A stretch of 64,000 bases of DNA from the NCBI GenBank assembly GCA_015179125.1, contig WHVA01000200.1, positions 62,001-126,000 of the forward strand. Direction: 5' to 3'. This DNA comes from Gautieria morchelliformis. Lineage: Eukaryota > Basidiomycota > Agaricomycetes > Gomphales > Gomphaceae. Numbering within the stretch: position 1 is the first letter of the stretch; each line of letters begins with the position of its first letter. This document shows positions 24,511 to 36,203 of the stretch, one piece after another. Both the position numbers and the translations under genes were made by a program. Below the pieces are notes generated by a model. The model saw only the letters and a program-made list of their open reading frames with translations. It was not told the DNA's origin and ran no database searches.

Positions 24511-25338
24511 GTATGGACACACACACTGTCGTGGATATATATGTTTATGGCTTACTGGCACCACTACAGTAAACGTAAGTGCCTTTCAGCTAAGCTGATT
24601 GCATCGGTGACGTTGCACGCGCCAAATGGTTCTACCGTTCTAGGCTTCCAGTACGCAAGCCGAATTCCGGGACCCAGGACTGCGAAGGAGTCATTGGAAA
24701 CTGCGTGGACCAATCGCCATCGTAATATTGCTGTTGCAATTCATCTAGTCTAGTTCCCATATCAATCGGCCAACTAAATATAAAAGATCCTTTTCATACC
24801 GGATTTTCAATTACTGGCGTGATTTCGAGAGGTGCGTCACGTGCAAATTAGGATGGACAATTGAAGATTGTCCAGGTCTATGACGCAGTGTGATCCACAA
24901 GCATCCATACTGTCATTGCCTTTCCTTCTGACCGCCACAGTCCAACACTTGGACGATGGTAGTCGCAGTCTTTTCACCCACCCACCACTTCCCTATTTTG
25001 TTGTTAGTTAGTTTGTCTCTCGTTACTGCCGGCTCGAGCCCGTCCCTGAAAGGCGTGCAAGAGAGCAGCTTCGACAAGCAATCTATTGTTTTGCTTTCAC
25101 CAACACCAGGAGCGGCATAGACTCAGGCTTTCCGTGGCAGTATGGGGTGGTTATATATAGAAGATGTGTCGACAGCTCTAAGTAGCATGGAGCCCGTGCA
25201 TTTCACGTTTTTCGAAACACACTAATCCTTACTTGATACTCAATGTCGGAATGGCACCCTCTTACCCTGATACCACTTGACCACGGAAAAACAGAGCTAC
25301 ACAGCGACGACAACAGCCAAGTCGACTCCGTATCCCGT

Positions 25339-25392
25339 CGTCTCTTGTCATGATAGTAACGGCCGTGCATTAGACTACCATGACAAGAGGCG
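25339..25392. repeat. Inverted repeat, 14-base arms
   Basis: CGTCTCTTGTCATG at 25339-25352 pairs with CATGACAAGAGGCG at 25379-25392 with one mismatch and a 26-base loop. It lies about 240 bases beyond the stop of the unknown gene at 25628. It may be a structured transcript end or chance. Confidence 0.5.
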
Positions 25393-25627
25393 ATGGAAAT
25401 CATGGGCTCTGTCTGTGATTGACTCCATATAGCAAAAACCACATGGAATGGATCTGAGACAGTAAAAAAATGCGAGGAGGGTACGGGGTGACACAAATAG
25501 CTAGGTAGCAGGCTTTTGCTGTTTACAGTAATGGCCTATGAGTCATCCTGGTTATGAAAGAGCCAACAGGGTGATGAGTGCATGGTACAATGAGTGTTTG
25601 CGATAACCGAGCCTTCAACATAAATCA

Positions 25628-27105
25628 TCAAGAGCATTCAGCACTTGGCATATGCACAGATGACATGGATTGCAGCCGATCAAAAACACTGGGAGGTTCC
25701 GGTAGTCCTCGAACCGAGTGGGGCGTCTCATATGCTGCGAGGACAAAGTGACTGTCGTATTTTTAAAGGTCTAAGAGGATATTTCAACTCACCTGTCGGA
25801 AACATGAAAGTACAACTAAGGTCGAATCGCTCCATGGGTGAAAGACTTGGATCATCCAATCTGCGGAAGACTTCATCCATGTCATCGTTGGTCAAGATTA
25901 TGTCTGCATCATCTGTTAATAAATCCCCCTCGGTGTCTTGTGCTTCGTCATCGCTGCCAGTACCCTGCATCCCTTGACTCGTGAAGCCGGTTATATTTCC
26001 ACGATTAATGGGATACGCAACCGAACTGTCATCCCCGGCCGCCAATTCAGCTCCTATCTCGACGCCATTCAAAGCGGGCCTAAAGTAAATTAGTTCAACA
26101 AGCTGCAGAGTTTTATCAACGAGCCCTTTGGCTCTTTCGGAGATGTTGCCGAATCCGTAACATGTTTCATGATGTCGAAACTTGGCTCCTGCATTGAGTA
26201 TAAAGAAGAATATGTTGACGGTCTGAGAAGGGCCTCTCGTAGACACATGTCGGAATGGAGGGAAACGAGAGGGCGGATCGCCGGCTACCAGTTCTTTGTC
26301 CACAACGTAGGCTTGTCCGTCGGGAGGGGAGACACCGGGTCTGTTATAGTATGATATGTGCTGACCCGGTACAACAAAGTAGTCCGGGTGCAGAAGGACA
26401 ATGTCAAACTCGACATCGTTGAGAATATCCTGGGTATAGTCATGTTGTCAAATTGTGGGGTGAAGATTTTCAAGACACTAACGCACCGACACCAGTGGCC
26501 TAGGCTCTTGCGGTCCGTATTCATTAACAGTCTTTTGCCAACGTTTGTTAGATTCAGTGAGAAGACCTGTAAGACGGTCTAGAGTTTCGTCGGACCCGGT
26601 GATAGCGAACACAGCGTAATTGTCGAATTTAATGTGCTCCGTCGAACGCACTGCGGCAGCGTTACGAGAGAGCAAGAGAAGAAGGAGGGATGAATACATA
26701 GAAATAAATTGCTGGCATGCTCTAAGGTAAAGTCGGGGGAAAGTTGGGGCCAAGTGATCTTTAATCCAGCAAGAAATCTTGCCTGCCAAGCGTTCAACAC
26801 ACTCAGTTACGGGATGGAAGACCTACAATCCTAGATGCGAGCGGTGGGTTCTTCCGACATGCATTGATTATGTGAACCCGTTGGAGAGCAAGATCAATAC
26901 TGCCCGTTAAAAGGTCGCAAGTGTCACGGTATAGGATGTCGTCGCCGTCGGGTTGATTGTAGACGCTGCCAGCGCTGTGACCATCAACCGCTGAAGGAGA
27001 AGCAGAAGGCACATCCGGCAGACGTTCGGGAAGGGCAACACCGGGAAGTTGAAACAACTTGTAAGGCACTGGAAAGGCCAGTCGATTGTTGGTAAACTTG
27101 GACAT
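25628..27105 (-). CDS. Hypothetical protein, unrecognised family
   Basis: A multi-exon gene of perhaps 380 residues that I do not recognise. It starts MSKFTNNRLAFPVPYKLF at 27105. Later exons contain HIKFDNYAVFAITGSDETLD, DRLTGLLTESNKRWQK, VEFDIVLLHPDYFVVPG, AYVVDKELVAGDPPSRFPPF, and an acidic stretch (TGSDDEAQDTEGDLLTDD). The last exon is reached through a good GTGAGT donor near 25790 and a CGCAG acceptor near 25740. It reads AYETPHSVRGLPEPPSVF to a TGA at 25628-25630. Frame continuity and splice quality support a real gene. No signal peptide, membrane helix or catalytic motif is visible. Confidence 0.6.
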
Positions 27106-28192
27106 GACGGCGAAGATGTATCGGAGTTGTATTAGTCAGACACGGACTCCTTATGGTGGCACCTGTGTATAACTCACACTCCTTCCCATATCAAGACAAA
27201 GCTCTCGATAGTCTACCTACCTAATGCTCCAATAAACTCCGAGTCCGGAGCCATGTGTTTTCGCCCTCTCTTCCCCAACTGTCACCCAGCTGCCATATGA
27301 CAGGTTATCAGCAAGCCATGATCCCTCCACAGCATACTAGTAACCGCTGTTCCATATTCTGCGTGATATCGGAATTCAGTGCGGTCCGGAGATCATCGAC
27401 ATCGCTGCTTTGTTTACATTCCCATTCCGTCCTCTTCATGAGCCTCCAGCCTTATGCACCGCGGGACACATCGTAAGTATGTGTTTTGGTTGACACGGCC
27501 TCGTGACTTTTAGGGGTGAACATATATACACACGAATAGTGAACTTCGGATATATGGCACACAGTCAGGGCGACACCTTGCGATGAATAGATCCGGCCCT
27601 GGACACATCCTTCCTTCGACCACCTATGAATAATATGGCAACGACGGTCAACGTTGTATTCTTCCCTGATTTATGGAATGACACGTTGGGTTGCACGGAC
27701 GTTAGCCGTGTCATGGTCTACATTTACTGATTGACCTCCTGCGGTCCCATGCGAATCTAACATGAGGAGTGCCAGACACCTTCACGATACATTTGGTGCT
27801 ACTGGACGATCCTCTATAAATATACTGTCCCAGCATAGCGCCCTGGTACGTATATTTATATATTCCCGCGCTCACTTCGAGCTCTCATATGTACTCGTTA
27901 TTTTATCCCTCGGTTATTTATATGTTAATCTTCTCAGAAGGACCCCATGCACATGAATCAAAGGTGAAAACCTTCTCAGGTTATGTAACCACAGCATTCC
28001 GCTGTTTTTTCGCCATTAATCGCTACGCTTTTGGGCTAGGTGCCACCTAGCGCGAACCTCCCTCGTATGCCCAAGCGATCCGGCAAATTTCCAGGCAATC
28101 GGATGGCGATTATGTGTATTCACACAATGCAACGAACTTGATTTGTGGTTTCAACTTCAAGGAGGCATTCGAGATCGGTGTAATTTCGCCTA

Positions 28193-28632
28193 GGGTGCCT
28201 GCATCATTTATCTCCGGGTCCCTAGTGCCGTGGAGGGATATATAGCTAGGGCCTAACTATCCCTCTACGTCACTAGGGCTCCAGAAAAGATGACATCCAC
28301 GACTAGCCCAAGGTTTTCGCCCGCTCTGTCCAGTTTCTTATACTTCGAATTGATATTTTGTCAGGGGGGTGCCTGCATCATTTATGTCCGGGTCCCTAGT
28401 GACGTAGAGGGATAGTTAGGAGCGATGGTCCCAGTGGGGGATCCAGTAGAATGAGTTGCTGCCATATGACTCACATATAGCAAGAACCCATTCTACTGGA
28501 TACCCCACTGTGACTGCTCCTAACTATCCCTCTACGTCACTGGGGACCCAGAAAAGATGACATCCAGGACTAGTCCAAGGTTTTCGCCCGCTCTGGCCTG
28601 TTTCTTGTTCTTCGAATTGATATTTTGTCGGG
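28193..28632. mobile_element. Tandem non-autonomous fold-back (MITE-like) element, two copies
   Basis: Two direct copies begin GGGTGCCTGCATCATTTAT at 28193 and 28367 and end with AATTGATATTTTGTC near 28364 and 28632. Each contains a palindrome. In copy 2, outer arms 28390-28423 and 28516-28549 match at 33 of 34 bases. Inner arms 28432-28453 and 28489-28510 match at 21 of 22. The result is a hairpin of about 160 bases with a 35-base loop. Copy 1 keeps a shorter, decayed version of the outer arms. No coding capacity is present. A small non-autonomous DNA element is the best guess; a hairpin small-RNA source is possible. Confidence 0.65.
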
Positions 28633-29005
28633 CGTATCCTCATCTGTCCTAATCCGTTCAGATGCGACATCTAAGTCAGAAGCACCGGTCGCGTGGCAAA
28701 GGCATAATGAACAGGTCTGTACAACGTTCGGTCCTCCCATTTGAATTAACACGCGGTTTCCCTACCTGTGTGAGGCCAGCACAACCTTGTCATTTTAACA
28801 TGCGTGCAGTAGGCTACGATAATGGTCGAACTGGCAGATAGAAGTTGCGATCGATTAATGTTGAAAGGTTCGTACGGTGTGAGCTCGGACCATAAGAGGA
28901 CTGTATACTATCAGAGAACAGCGCTGGTATTAACTTGCTTCAGGACCTACATAGCTACCGTGTCTCACACAGGTAGAGCACATTATTTATGTTTGTGTAA
29001 TGCCA

Positions 29006-29025
29006 GACGCGTGACGTCACGCGTC
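29006..29025. promoter_or_regulatory. Perfect 20-base palindrome with TGACGTCA core
   Basis: GACGCGTGACGTCACGCGTC is its own reverse complement. Its centre is the bZIP (CRE/ATF) site TGACGTCA, flanked on both sides by ACGCGT, the MluI cell-cycle-box core recognised by MBF in yeasts. It is about 720 bases upstream of the palmitoyltransferase ATG. Function is inferred from motif knowledge only. Confidence 0.5.
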
Positions 29026-29744
29026 GCGCCCACTGAACAGCATCACAAGTGCATTCAAGATCTAATGTCTATCCGGCGCATCCATAGTTCAAAGAGTGGG
29101 TTCTGCAATAATTCCTCTGAAGACGTCGATTACAGGGAGCGAAGCTTGGTCGGCTCTCGGCACCGCGGCACAGGGACACACTATTCTATTGGTAGCCAAA
29201 AGTGTTGTGTTCTTGCGACCAATAGATATTACACCGAAAAGGATACAGATACGACTCGAAGGGAGAAGCGAGTCTGGGAGTCGGACTGTCGCATTGAACG
29301 ATGAGCTGTGGAACAAATGTCGCGGGACAATGTCTTGAACCACGAGTAGGTCAGCTCACACCCACTACACGTGGAACCTCAAGGCATCTTCGACTTCGAA
29401 GCACCCATTTATGGTCCGCAGACCACGAGGCTGTTGTGCTGCAGCTGAAGAGTCAACACTCGAGATTCCACTTTGTGCGGGTAGAGAACGACCATTGCCT
29501 GCGTCAGATAAGAAATAGGTCAACATTAGATTGGTTGCTACCGATCATCTTGGGAGGGGCAGGGGGTCATGTGACCGAGCGAGAGTCGGAGTAGCGCTTT
29601 GCTTCTGTGAAGTGTGAAACGCCTTTAGCGACCTTGACCGCTACTTTCGTCTTGGTCTCTGACGGCCCTACGTGTGGGCCCACTCAAGGCTGCCCTCACG
29701 CCCAGTTCGAGCGTCGTCGCCCCTTCTCGCTGCTCAGTCCCGCC

Positions 29745-31672
29745 ATGTCGCCCCCGACAGAGGCCGCTGCGAGTCACATTCTTACCCAGTCCTCTCCGTC
29801 GTCCCCCACCCCCGCGTTTGCCCAGTTCCCGCCTTATCCCGTAAAATCCAGCTCTACCACACAGCTCAATCAGGTACAGCCGCCAGCCTCGGCTGTGCGC
29901 CCGCCCCGCCCGCATCCACATGGCCCCAGTCACCCACGCCCGTCGTCCTTTGCCTCTTCCACCACTGGTGTTCATCAGCGTTTCATAGACGCCATAGGCG
30001 GATCCCTCACTAGACAGCTTTCCATCCCGTCGGCGGCGGATATCTCAGTCAGGCGCACGCGCCAGGTCGTCGTTGGCAAGCACAGCCGTGAACCATTACT
30101 TCCCATCAACGTTGTCAAGGAGGACCCAGCACACCCAAGTGTCCCTGAACCCCAGTATCCGGCGCGAGCACGGGCTCAGGTAAAGTGAGAAGCAGCGTCG
30201 ACAAGATATTTAAGCGAGCCACAAGCGCCGACTCTATTGCCGCGTCTTCCAACTTGCCTCTTCAGCCCAACTTCACCCCGCTGAGGGAGAGATGCGCCAG
30301 CCTCACTCGCGCTCTAACTCAAACGATGGCTACTTTCCCGCCCAGCCGTTGCCACGCTCTCCTGCCCCTTCGCCCACGTCACGCCACCCAGGCTTCGTCC
30401 CCATGCCGCCCCGAATACCACACCTTTCGTGCCACACATCTCGCTCAAGACCAAGAAGCCTGAGCGCAACTACGTTGGCTACCCTTCAAAAAATATCTTT
30501 TTCTTATATGGCCATCTCCTCACGGGGGGAGACTCGCCGCTCCCATTCATTGCGAGTTTCACCCTCCTTCTGGGAATCGCAGGCACCTGGTTCGCGACGA
30601 CGTGCGTATGGTGGTGGCACAATGAGAGCCCTGCCGTCGCAGCCGTCGGCGCTTACATGTGTCTCCTCACCGTAGCAAGCATGTTGGCGACCGTGAGTCA
30701 CTAGATCTTTCTTTGTGCCTCTTCTCACACGTCTGCAGGCTTTCAGAGACCCAGGCATCCTTCCCCGTGATTTAGATCCTGAACCGCCATATCCTGCCGT
30801 GTCCCCTTCTGATGGTAGCCCTCGAATGCCGCTTCCTCGGGATCTTCGTGTTGGTCAGACACTGTGTGTTTTCCTGATTTCATTTGCGACATAATGTAGC
30901 GCTCACTCGTGCTTTGCAGGGTGCGTGTCAAGTACTGTACCACATGCAAGACGTACCGTCCACCGCGCTCAAGCCATTGCAAAGCATGTGATAACTGCGT
31001 CGATGGGTGTGATCACCACTGCCAATGGGTAAACAACTGCGTGGGTCGCCGAAACTACACGTCGTTTATCACATTTCTGGTCACTGCGGTACGTCTCGCG
31101 CCCATCCTGTACGACTCCGCGGACACTAAAGACAACAAACCGCAGAGCCTCACGCTGGCGCTTGTGATCGTGACGGCAGCACTGAACCTGTTTATACTTA
31201 CTCGGCGGCGGCATGTCTCGTTCCGTACGGCACTGAGCACTGCGCCGGGGAGCGCCGTCGTGTTCTCGCTGGGTATCGTCGTCATTTGGCCGCTGCTGGC
31301 GCTCATGGGTTTTCATGTCCGGGTGGGTCATTCCCAATTTGGCGTACCTTCTTCCTTTTACTGATGGGTGCTTCTGCTCAGCTGCTGCTGCTTAACATCA
31401 CCACCATCGAGCAGGTGTGATTTCTCCGCCCTTTTCCCCTGATTTTTGTCCACTAAAACTTCGGTTCGCAGGTACGGAACAAGTTCCATGCGACGCTGGT
31501 GCCGGGCCCGGCGCCGCCAAACCCGTTCTCGCTGGGACGCTGGTATCGCAATGTGGCATACCTGCTTTGCCGGCCAGCAGGATACACGTGGATCGAGGCC
31601 TCGTCTGTGAAAATGGAAGACCGGCGCCAGATCAACCCTGGCGTGTATCTGGAGTCGGACGACGAAGAGTAA
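29745..31672 (+). CDS. ERF2: DHHC palmitoyltransferase, Erf2-type
   Basis: Membrane S-acyltransferase that attaches palmitate to cysteines of Ras-like and other proteins. The N-terminal 200 or more residues from ATG 29745 are Pro/Ser-rich and disordered. VPHISLKTKKPERNYVGY precedes the first membrane pair (LPFIASFTLLLGIAGTWF and VGAYMCLLTVASML). The cysteine-rich domain reads VKYCTTCKTYRPPRSSHCKA then CDNCVDGCDHHCQWVNNC, with the intact DHHC active site and zinc ligands. Two more hydrophobic segments follow, then the TTxE motif (LLLNITTIEQVRNKFH) and NPFSLGRWYRNVAYLLCRP, both characteristic of Erf2. Introns lie near 30183, 30692-30738, 30855-30920 and 31090-31400. Yeast Erf2 works with Erf4 on Ras; no partner gene is nearby. 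Confidence 0.92.
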
Positions 31673-32620
31673 GAGTAAGCACAACACATGGGTTTTCTCT
31701 ATTATTTTAAGACATATTTCATTTTATCCGCTGCATTTTTTCCGCGACCGCGATTCCATCATCCACCGATAAGCACGCTCAATCGTTTTTTACGTCCATG
31801 ACTACCACATTTCTGAACCAACCAACCAACATCCCATACTTATTTTTTCTCGTATGAGTAGACTAGATATCAACGGTTATGTAACGTTGGACGCGCCGGG
31901 CTGTGTTCCAGCGTGGCAGGATTATAATAATTTTCATTATTGGGAGTGGAAGGCGACGACGTTAGTCTGTTGGGTGTTGGGACACGGCGATCAAATTGCT
32001 CGCTGTCCGAAAATTCACCTAGTGGAAGCTTCCACATCTGATTTTTAGCAATGAATTGTCATTACAATCGAATTCTCGAGGCACTGCAGTCGTTCCCTTT
32101 GTAGCCAGCGCGCTAGCGGCATAAAACTGGGCATACTTATCATGGTATACCTATGTTCCCATGCCGTCGACTCGATCCACCTATACCTTGCTCTCATACT
32201 GTAGAGCGCCGTTTGTGCAGGTTTGAGATGTCGGCTTTTACTGTAAAACAAAGACGGGGACGGGTAACTACCTGTAAGTAACTAACCGTGGATGGGGATA
32301 TATAAGAGTTAAAACAAAAATCAAAAAGGGCTGGGAAATTGTACGAGTGCCGGTGCGTGCCTAAATGCGCGGAAGGCGCCGAGATTTTCGGTTGACTAAG
32401 CAAAATCGTGAGAGAACCACCATCGCTCTTCATCGACATCCATCAGCCTCCCGCCATCTCCTCACAAATTCTACGAGGTCCGGTTGAGACAATCCACCGC
32501 TCTACGTTCGATATCCGATTTACTAAATATCGCCCGTTTTCCTTCCCTGCAGTCTTTTGCAAGCCACCTTTTCCCATCCATCTCTCCAGCTGGACGTATC
32601 GTAGCTTACTATAACTCAAA
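31673..32620. other. Intergenic spacer
   Basis: About 950 bases between the palmitoyltransferase and the G-gamma gene. No exon is recognised. Pyrimidine-rich DNA directly before 32620 resembles a fungal promoter and start region. Confidence 0.4.
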
Positions 32621-33004
32621 ATGAATTCTCGACCGCACAAGCAATCGATGTCCGAGCTCAAGCTCCGCCGGCTCACGGAGCACAACCAGCGACTTAGGGA
32701 CGACCTGGCGCGACCGCGGGTCAAAGTCAGCGAAGCCAGCGCAAGGTGAGTGCGAGCGCCTTGTCTTTGTGGGCATGCATGGTAGCGGCGTACTCATGGC
32801 GCGGATTTTCCAGCCTAATCCGTTACTGCAAAACAACCAAAGACCACCTCGTGAGGCCGTCTCGATCTTGCCCTTGCCAACGAGCAATTGCGGGAGTGCT
32901 TATGCGTACTTGCGTTTCAGGTTCCATCGGTGTGGGGTCCAGTGGGGAAGGGCGAGGATCCTTATGCACCGCCAACGCAGGGATGCAAATGCGTCATTAT
33001 GTGA
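32621..33004 (+). CDS. STE18: Heterotrimeric G-protein gamma subunit
   Basis: An 81-residue protein in three exons: 32621-32745, 32814-32850 and 32921-33004. The introns have GTGAGT and GTGAGG donors and CCAG and TCAG acceptors. Exon 1 encodes [20 protein letters not shown], the coiled-coil that pairs with G-beta. Exon 2 gives [13 protein letters not shown]. Exon 3 gives [18 protein letters not shown] and the end [12 protein letters not shown] is a CaaX box for farnesylation and removal of VIM, and the Cys two residues earlier is the usual palmitoylation site. Length and every block match fungal Ste18/Gng1 proteins, which carry pheromone and nutrient signals at the plasma membrane. The middle exon is only 37 bases, so gene finders may miss it. 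Confidence 0.93.
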
Positions 33005-34055
33005 CCTGGCGCACGCCCCATCAGGCCACCTTTTTTTGCTCTCGATCCCCGACCAGTACAGTATTCACGCCGCGCATCATATATCCCTCCGCACGCTAGC
33101 TCCCTCGTATCTCACCGGGCCGTCCGTCTCAGACCTATGTTATCGTTTTATCGCATTCTCCAAGACCCGCTGCGGAAATTTGGAAATTGTCTATCTACCT
33201 TTGCAGTGAGACTCGGCGCAGTGTCCAGGTTGGGCGCAGACTGTGAGCGGTGGGAATGAGGAGTGGGAATGGGAATGGGAAATGGGTGCGGGTGCGGGTG
33301 TGGATGTTTTTCAGCCGTTGTTCATCCTTTCCCTTCTTGACCCCCCTCGACACTTCCTTCTTGTCGCCCCACACTCCTTATTTTTCTCGTTATACCTCCG
33401 CCGGACCTCATTTCCATTCCATCTAGCTTTCTGCGTTGTCGTATCGTATCTCATTGCTCCCGTAAACACGATTCCATCTAAACATGTACAGCGATGGCCC
33501 GAATTTATGTCTTTCCAGACCCGGTTCGTCGATGCGCGCAAGAAGCAGCTATTATGACGCTTCATATTAGGTATTGTCTGGACGTATCTCAATATTTTTG
33601 TCGCTCCTCTGCATTAATTCTCGGTTTCCGAGCTGTGCCCGCAAAGTATGTTTAAACCCTAGAGTATGTTATAAGACCCCGAGAGAAATTTTTCGTTTCC
33701 TTCGCTGGGCACCCTGTTCTGCACGAGGCCCCTTGTTTTCCAAAGCCTATTTGAGACGGACGTCCGATCACACTCCGAATCAATTGGAACTGAGATCCCA
33801 CTCATGAAGTGTAACCTCTGACGCGCACGTCTAGGTCATGATAATATTACTGTAATATACTTCAGCCCCAACTATCCCAATCTAACTGTATGTAATGCAA
33901 ACGTGCCGGGACTGGGCGAATATTCTGTACTGGTGGAGAATTTGAAGTCCGCTCCGGGCCAGTTTAGGGGCCGGTCTAAGGCCACATGAGGCCTGCATAT
34001 GAATCCTACCACGGCCAGACCACGGCTATACGGGAGAAGCCCATTAGCCATGGCG
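33005..34055. other. Convergent 3' spacer
   Basis: About 1 kb between the G-gamma gene (plus) and the TLC gene (minus). It contains a G-rich low-complexity stretch of repeated GGGAAT and GGGTGC units at about 33250-33305, followed by T/C-rich DNA. No coding exon is recognised. Confidence 0.45.
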
Positions 34056-35335
34056 TCACTCGGCCTTTACCTTGTGCTCCTGAGATGGAAATCGTTTCCG
34101 TAATGCAGCCAACATCTTATACATCCTAAGAAGTATCAGCACGTCCCCAAAATAAGCCGGCCGAACTTATAGTTACATATAAATAACGCACCATAAACAG
34201 TTCAGGAGTTGCAACGACGCCGTGCCGACTGCGTATATGAGTGAGAGGAACGGGGAAAGCTGTACTCGTGCGTCATGGAGGGTGATCAGAAATCGATAGG
34301 ACTACGGTAGAAGGATAATCAGATATCGAAACGAGACGACCAAAAATTATGCGACATACGGTGACAGATCCGTAGCAAATGCGTGTAAGAAAGAAGACTA
34401 TAACCAGGGCTATACCGTTCACCAACTGCAGTGTTGTTCCCGTACGTCCCGTCTTATCAAGGAACCTTAGAGCAAACTGGTCCAGAAGTAAACAAGTATT
34501 TCAGAAAGCCACTCACCAATGAATATTTAGCAAGGGCGTGCTTCTGCGTACAAGGAATAAGGGCGTGGTATAATGAAGAGAGGATAGGAAATTTGGTCGT
34601 ACATTTCCAGGAAAAGCAATCTGACAGACGTGTACGCGAACAATGGACGGAATGTCAGGCCGACACCAGCCAGCACTAATATACCTACAGTGGTGTTAAA
34701 ACCGGTACCACACCATATACAGCGCCAGACAGACCATGAAGTGCGAGGCCGATATCCTGGAAATGTACCAGAGTCTCTTCCATGGCGTCCCATAGAAAAC
34801 TAGAAGGGTAGCGATGAGGCCACCGGAAGAATAAACATGGCCGAAAAGGGATATCAACACTTACTAGCTACGCGGCACTGACATCAGATGAAGGAACTAT
34901 GCTCGTAGCTTCATTCCATTACGAGACTGGCAGACTCACCCGCATGCGAATGCCTCCATTTCTCCCTCGATCATATGCATTCCGCTCACTTTGTCGTTGT
35001 TCAGTTCTGGCAGGGCGACACACCGCCACGCCATGATGACCACAATTACAGCGTGGAACATGGAGCACGCGCGCGCGGCCCTAGGGAGTCATGAACGGTG
35101 AACTTCGACAAGACAGGAGGCATCAAAGAACTCACCATCCTTGCTTCACACGTTTCGAGGCTTTGCCGTAGTGCTCAGGAAACCATCTATTGAAGAAAAA
35201 AGGGGACGTCCATTGTATGGCGTGGAAGCTGAGAAACGAAAGCGCGACAGTGCTTGAGTACTCTGGAAGGCGAGGCAACCCAAGGGAATGCGCGAGAGGG
35301 ATGGTGACGGGTGCAAGGAGCGCTCCGAGTGACAT
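34056..35335 (-). CDS. TLC-domain membrane protein (TMEM56/TLCD-like)
   Basis: Polytopic endomembrane protein of the TRAM-LAG1-CLN8 superfamily. Exons traced on minus: MSLGALLAPVTIPLAHSLGL to KASKRVKQGW (from ATG 35335); then ARACSMFHAVIVVIMAWRCV and GEMEAFACG; then FLWDAMETLVHFQDIG-like sequence with HGLSGAVYGV; then GLTFRPLFAYTSVRLLFLEM; then FLDKTGRTGTTLQLVNGIAL; and a last exon MYKMLAALRKRFPSQEHK ending at 34056. The order W-D, HF, HG, FRP and the closing aromatic/charged segment is that of TMEM56-like TLC proteins (yeast YJR116W/YPR114W type). Ceramide synthase catalytic His-His is absent, so this is not Lag1. Function in lipid sensing or trafficking is inferred only. Confidence 0.78.
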
Positions 35336-36203
35336 GGATATTTTTGTTTCTCTGGGAGCCTAAATTAATCTCCACATGTGTAGCGTAGTAAACGGTAGTA
35401 CGCACCTCAGTGAATCGACGATTTGCCGAGGTGAAACTAACTGGTCGACCGGTAGATATACTGTCGCGGCGGTCAGGTATGACCGCGACTAATAGGAGTA
35501 CTTGCAAAGACTGACTACGCTCCGAGAGTTTGTCTTTGCGACGGTGACCGGTTCGTTCTCCGTCTCCGGTTCAAGCTCAGTCTTTTTTGGTCGTGGTCTG
35601 CGTGTAAGTATGGCAATAGCAGAAACGCCATACTTACACGAAGAGTGATACCAGAGTTCGTATTATTCAGATGGGTGAGTATTGAATATACTTGGCGGGA
35701 TAATGACAACATCTAATAAGTAGCGTCAAGTGTAAGATTTTAAATGCCCCCGATGCTCACAACGACGTACTTACAGGTTCATAACGGCAAGCAACAACGT
35801 TATGTTAACAGGAGCCACACTGCGTGCGATTTAATGAGGCCGTTTCGGGCAGACTACTTGTCCTTGTACATCGTTATGATCAACAGCCTGTGCATCGTTG
35901 TGAACAGCCTGTAGTACGTCGTTGCGACACCTTGCATACGAACGCTACTCATGGTTGGCATTCAGACGCTCAAGGCTTTTTGTGATCAACGCTGTTTTTT
36001 GAGCGTGTTCTCTGAGGCATTGTCACTTCAACGACTCCAGACAGGCGGAGTCTAGGTTATCATCACGCGTATTCCAGAAAATTCAACTATGGCCAATGGG
36101 TGATTGGTCGCTGCGGTATATAATACTATGAATTATATAGCAATGGAGCTGTTGTTTACGGGTTTTTGTCGAGGACACATCATGAGGGACCTCCGTCAAT
36201 ATG
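35336..36203. other. Intergenic spacer
   Basis: About 870 AT-richer bases upstream of the TLC gene and downstream of the zinc-finger gene at 36204. No coding exon or clear repeat is recognised. Confidence 0.4.

Larger units (their letters stand above)
21726..25627. other. 3.9 kb gene-poor, repeat-containing region
   Basis: No frame here matches a protein family. It holds a decayed doublet around 23570-23720, a 69-bp minisatellite (23821-24222), a perfect 25-base palindrome (24486-24510) and an inverted repeat (25339-25392). The stretch next to 21725 should be the promoter of the transcription factor. A frame at 22230-22802 (minus) is open for 190 codons, but nothing in it looks like a real protein. 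Confidence 0.5.
27106..29744. other. 2.6 kb intergenic region with fold-back element and palindrome
   Basis: No protein family is recognisable. It contains a tandem fold-back element (28193-28632) and a perfect 20-base palindrome with CRE and MluI-type cores (29006-29025). The final few hundred bases should be the promoter of the palmitoyltransferase gene. Confidence 0.5.

Noticed and set aside
24408-24572. Small Cys-rich peptide frame (CNAFCNCNGCSCS), reminiscent of a metallothionein
   Set aside because: The Cys pattern is produced by the TGCAAC palindrome itself at 24486-24510. The ends do not resemble fungal metallothioneins and the frame continues into unrelated sequence.
23885-24598. 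237-codon plus-strand frame through the minisatellite
   Set aside because: It is open because a 69-base unit preserves frame. The flanking parts have no protein character, and an equally open frame exists on minus.
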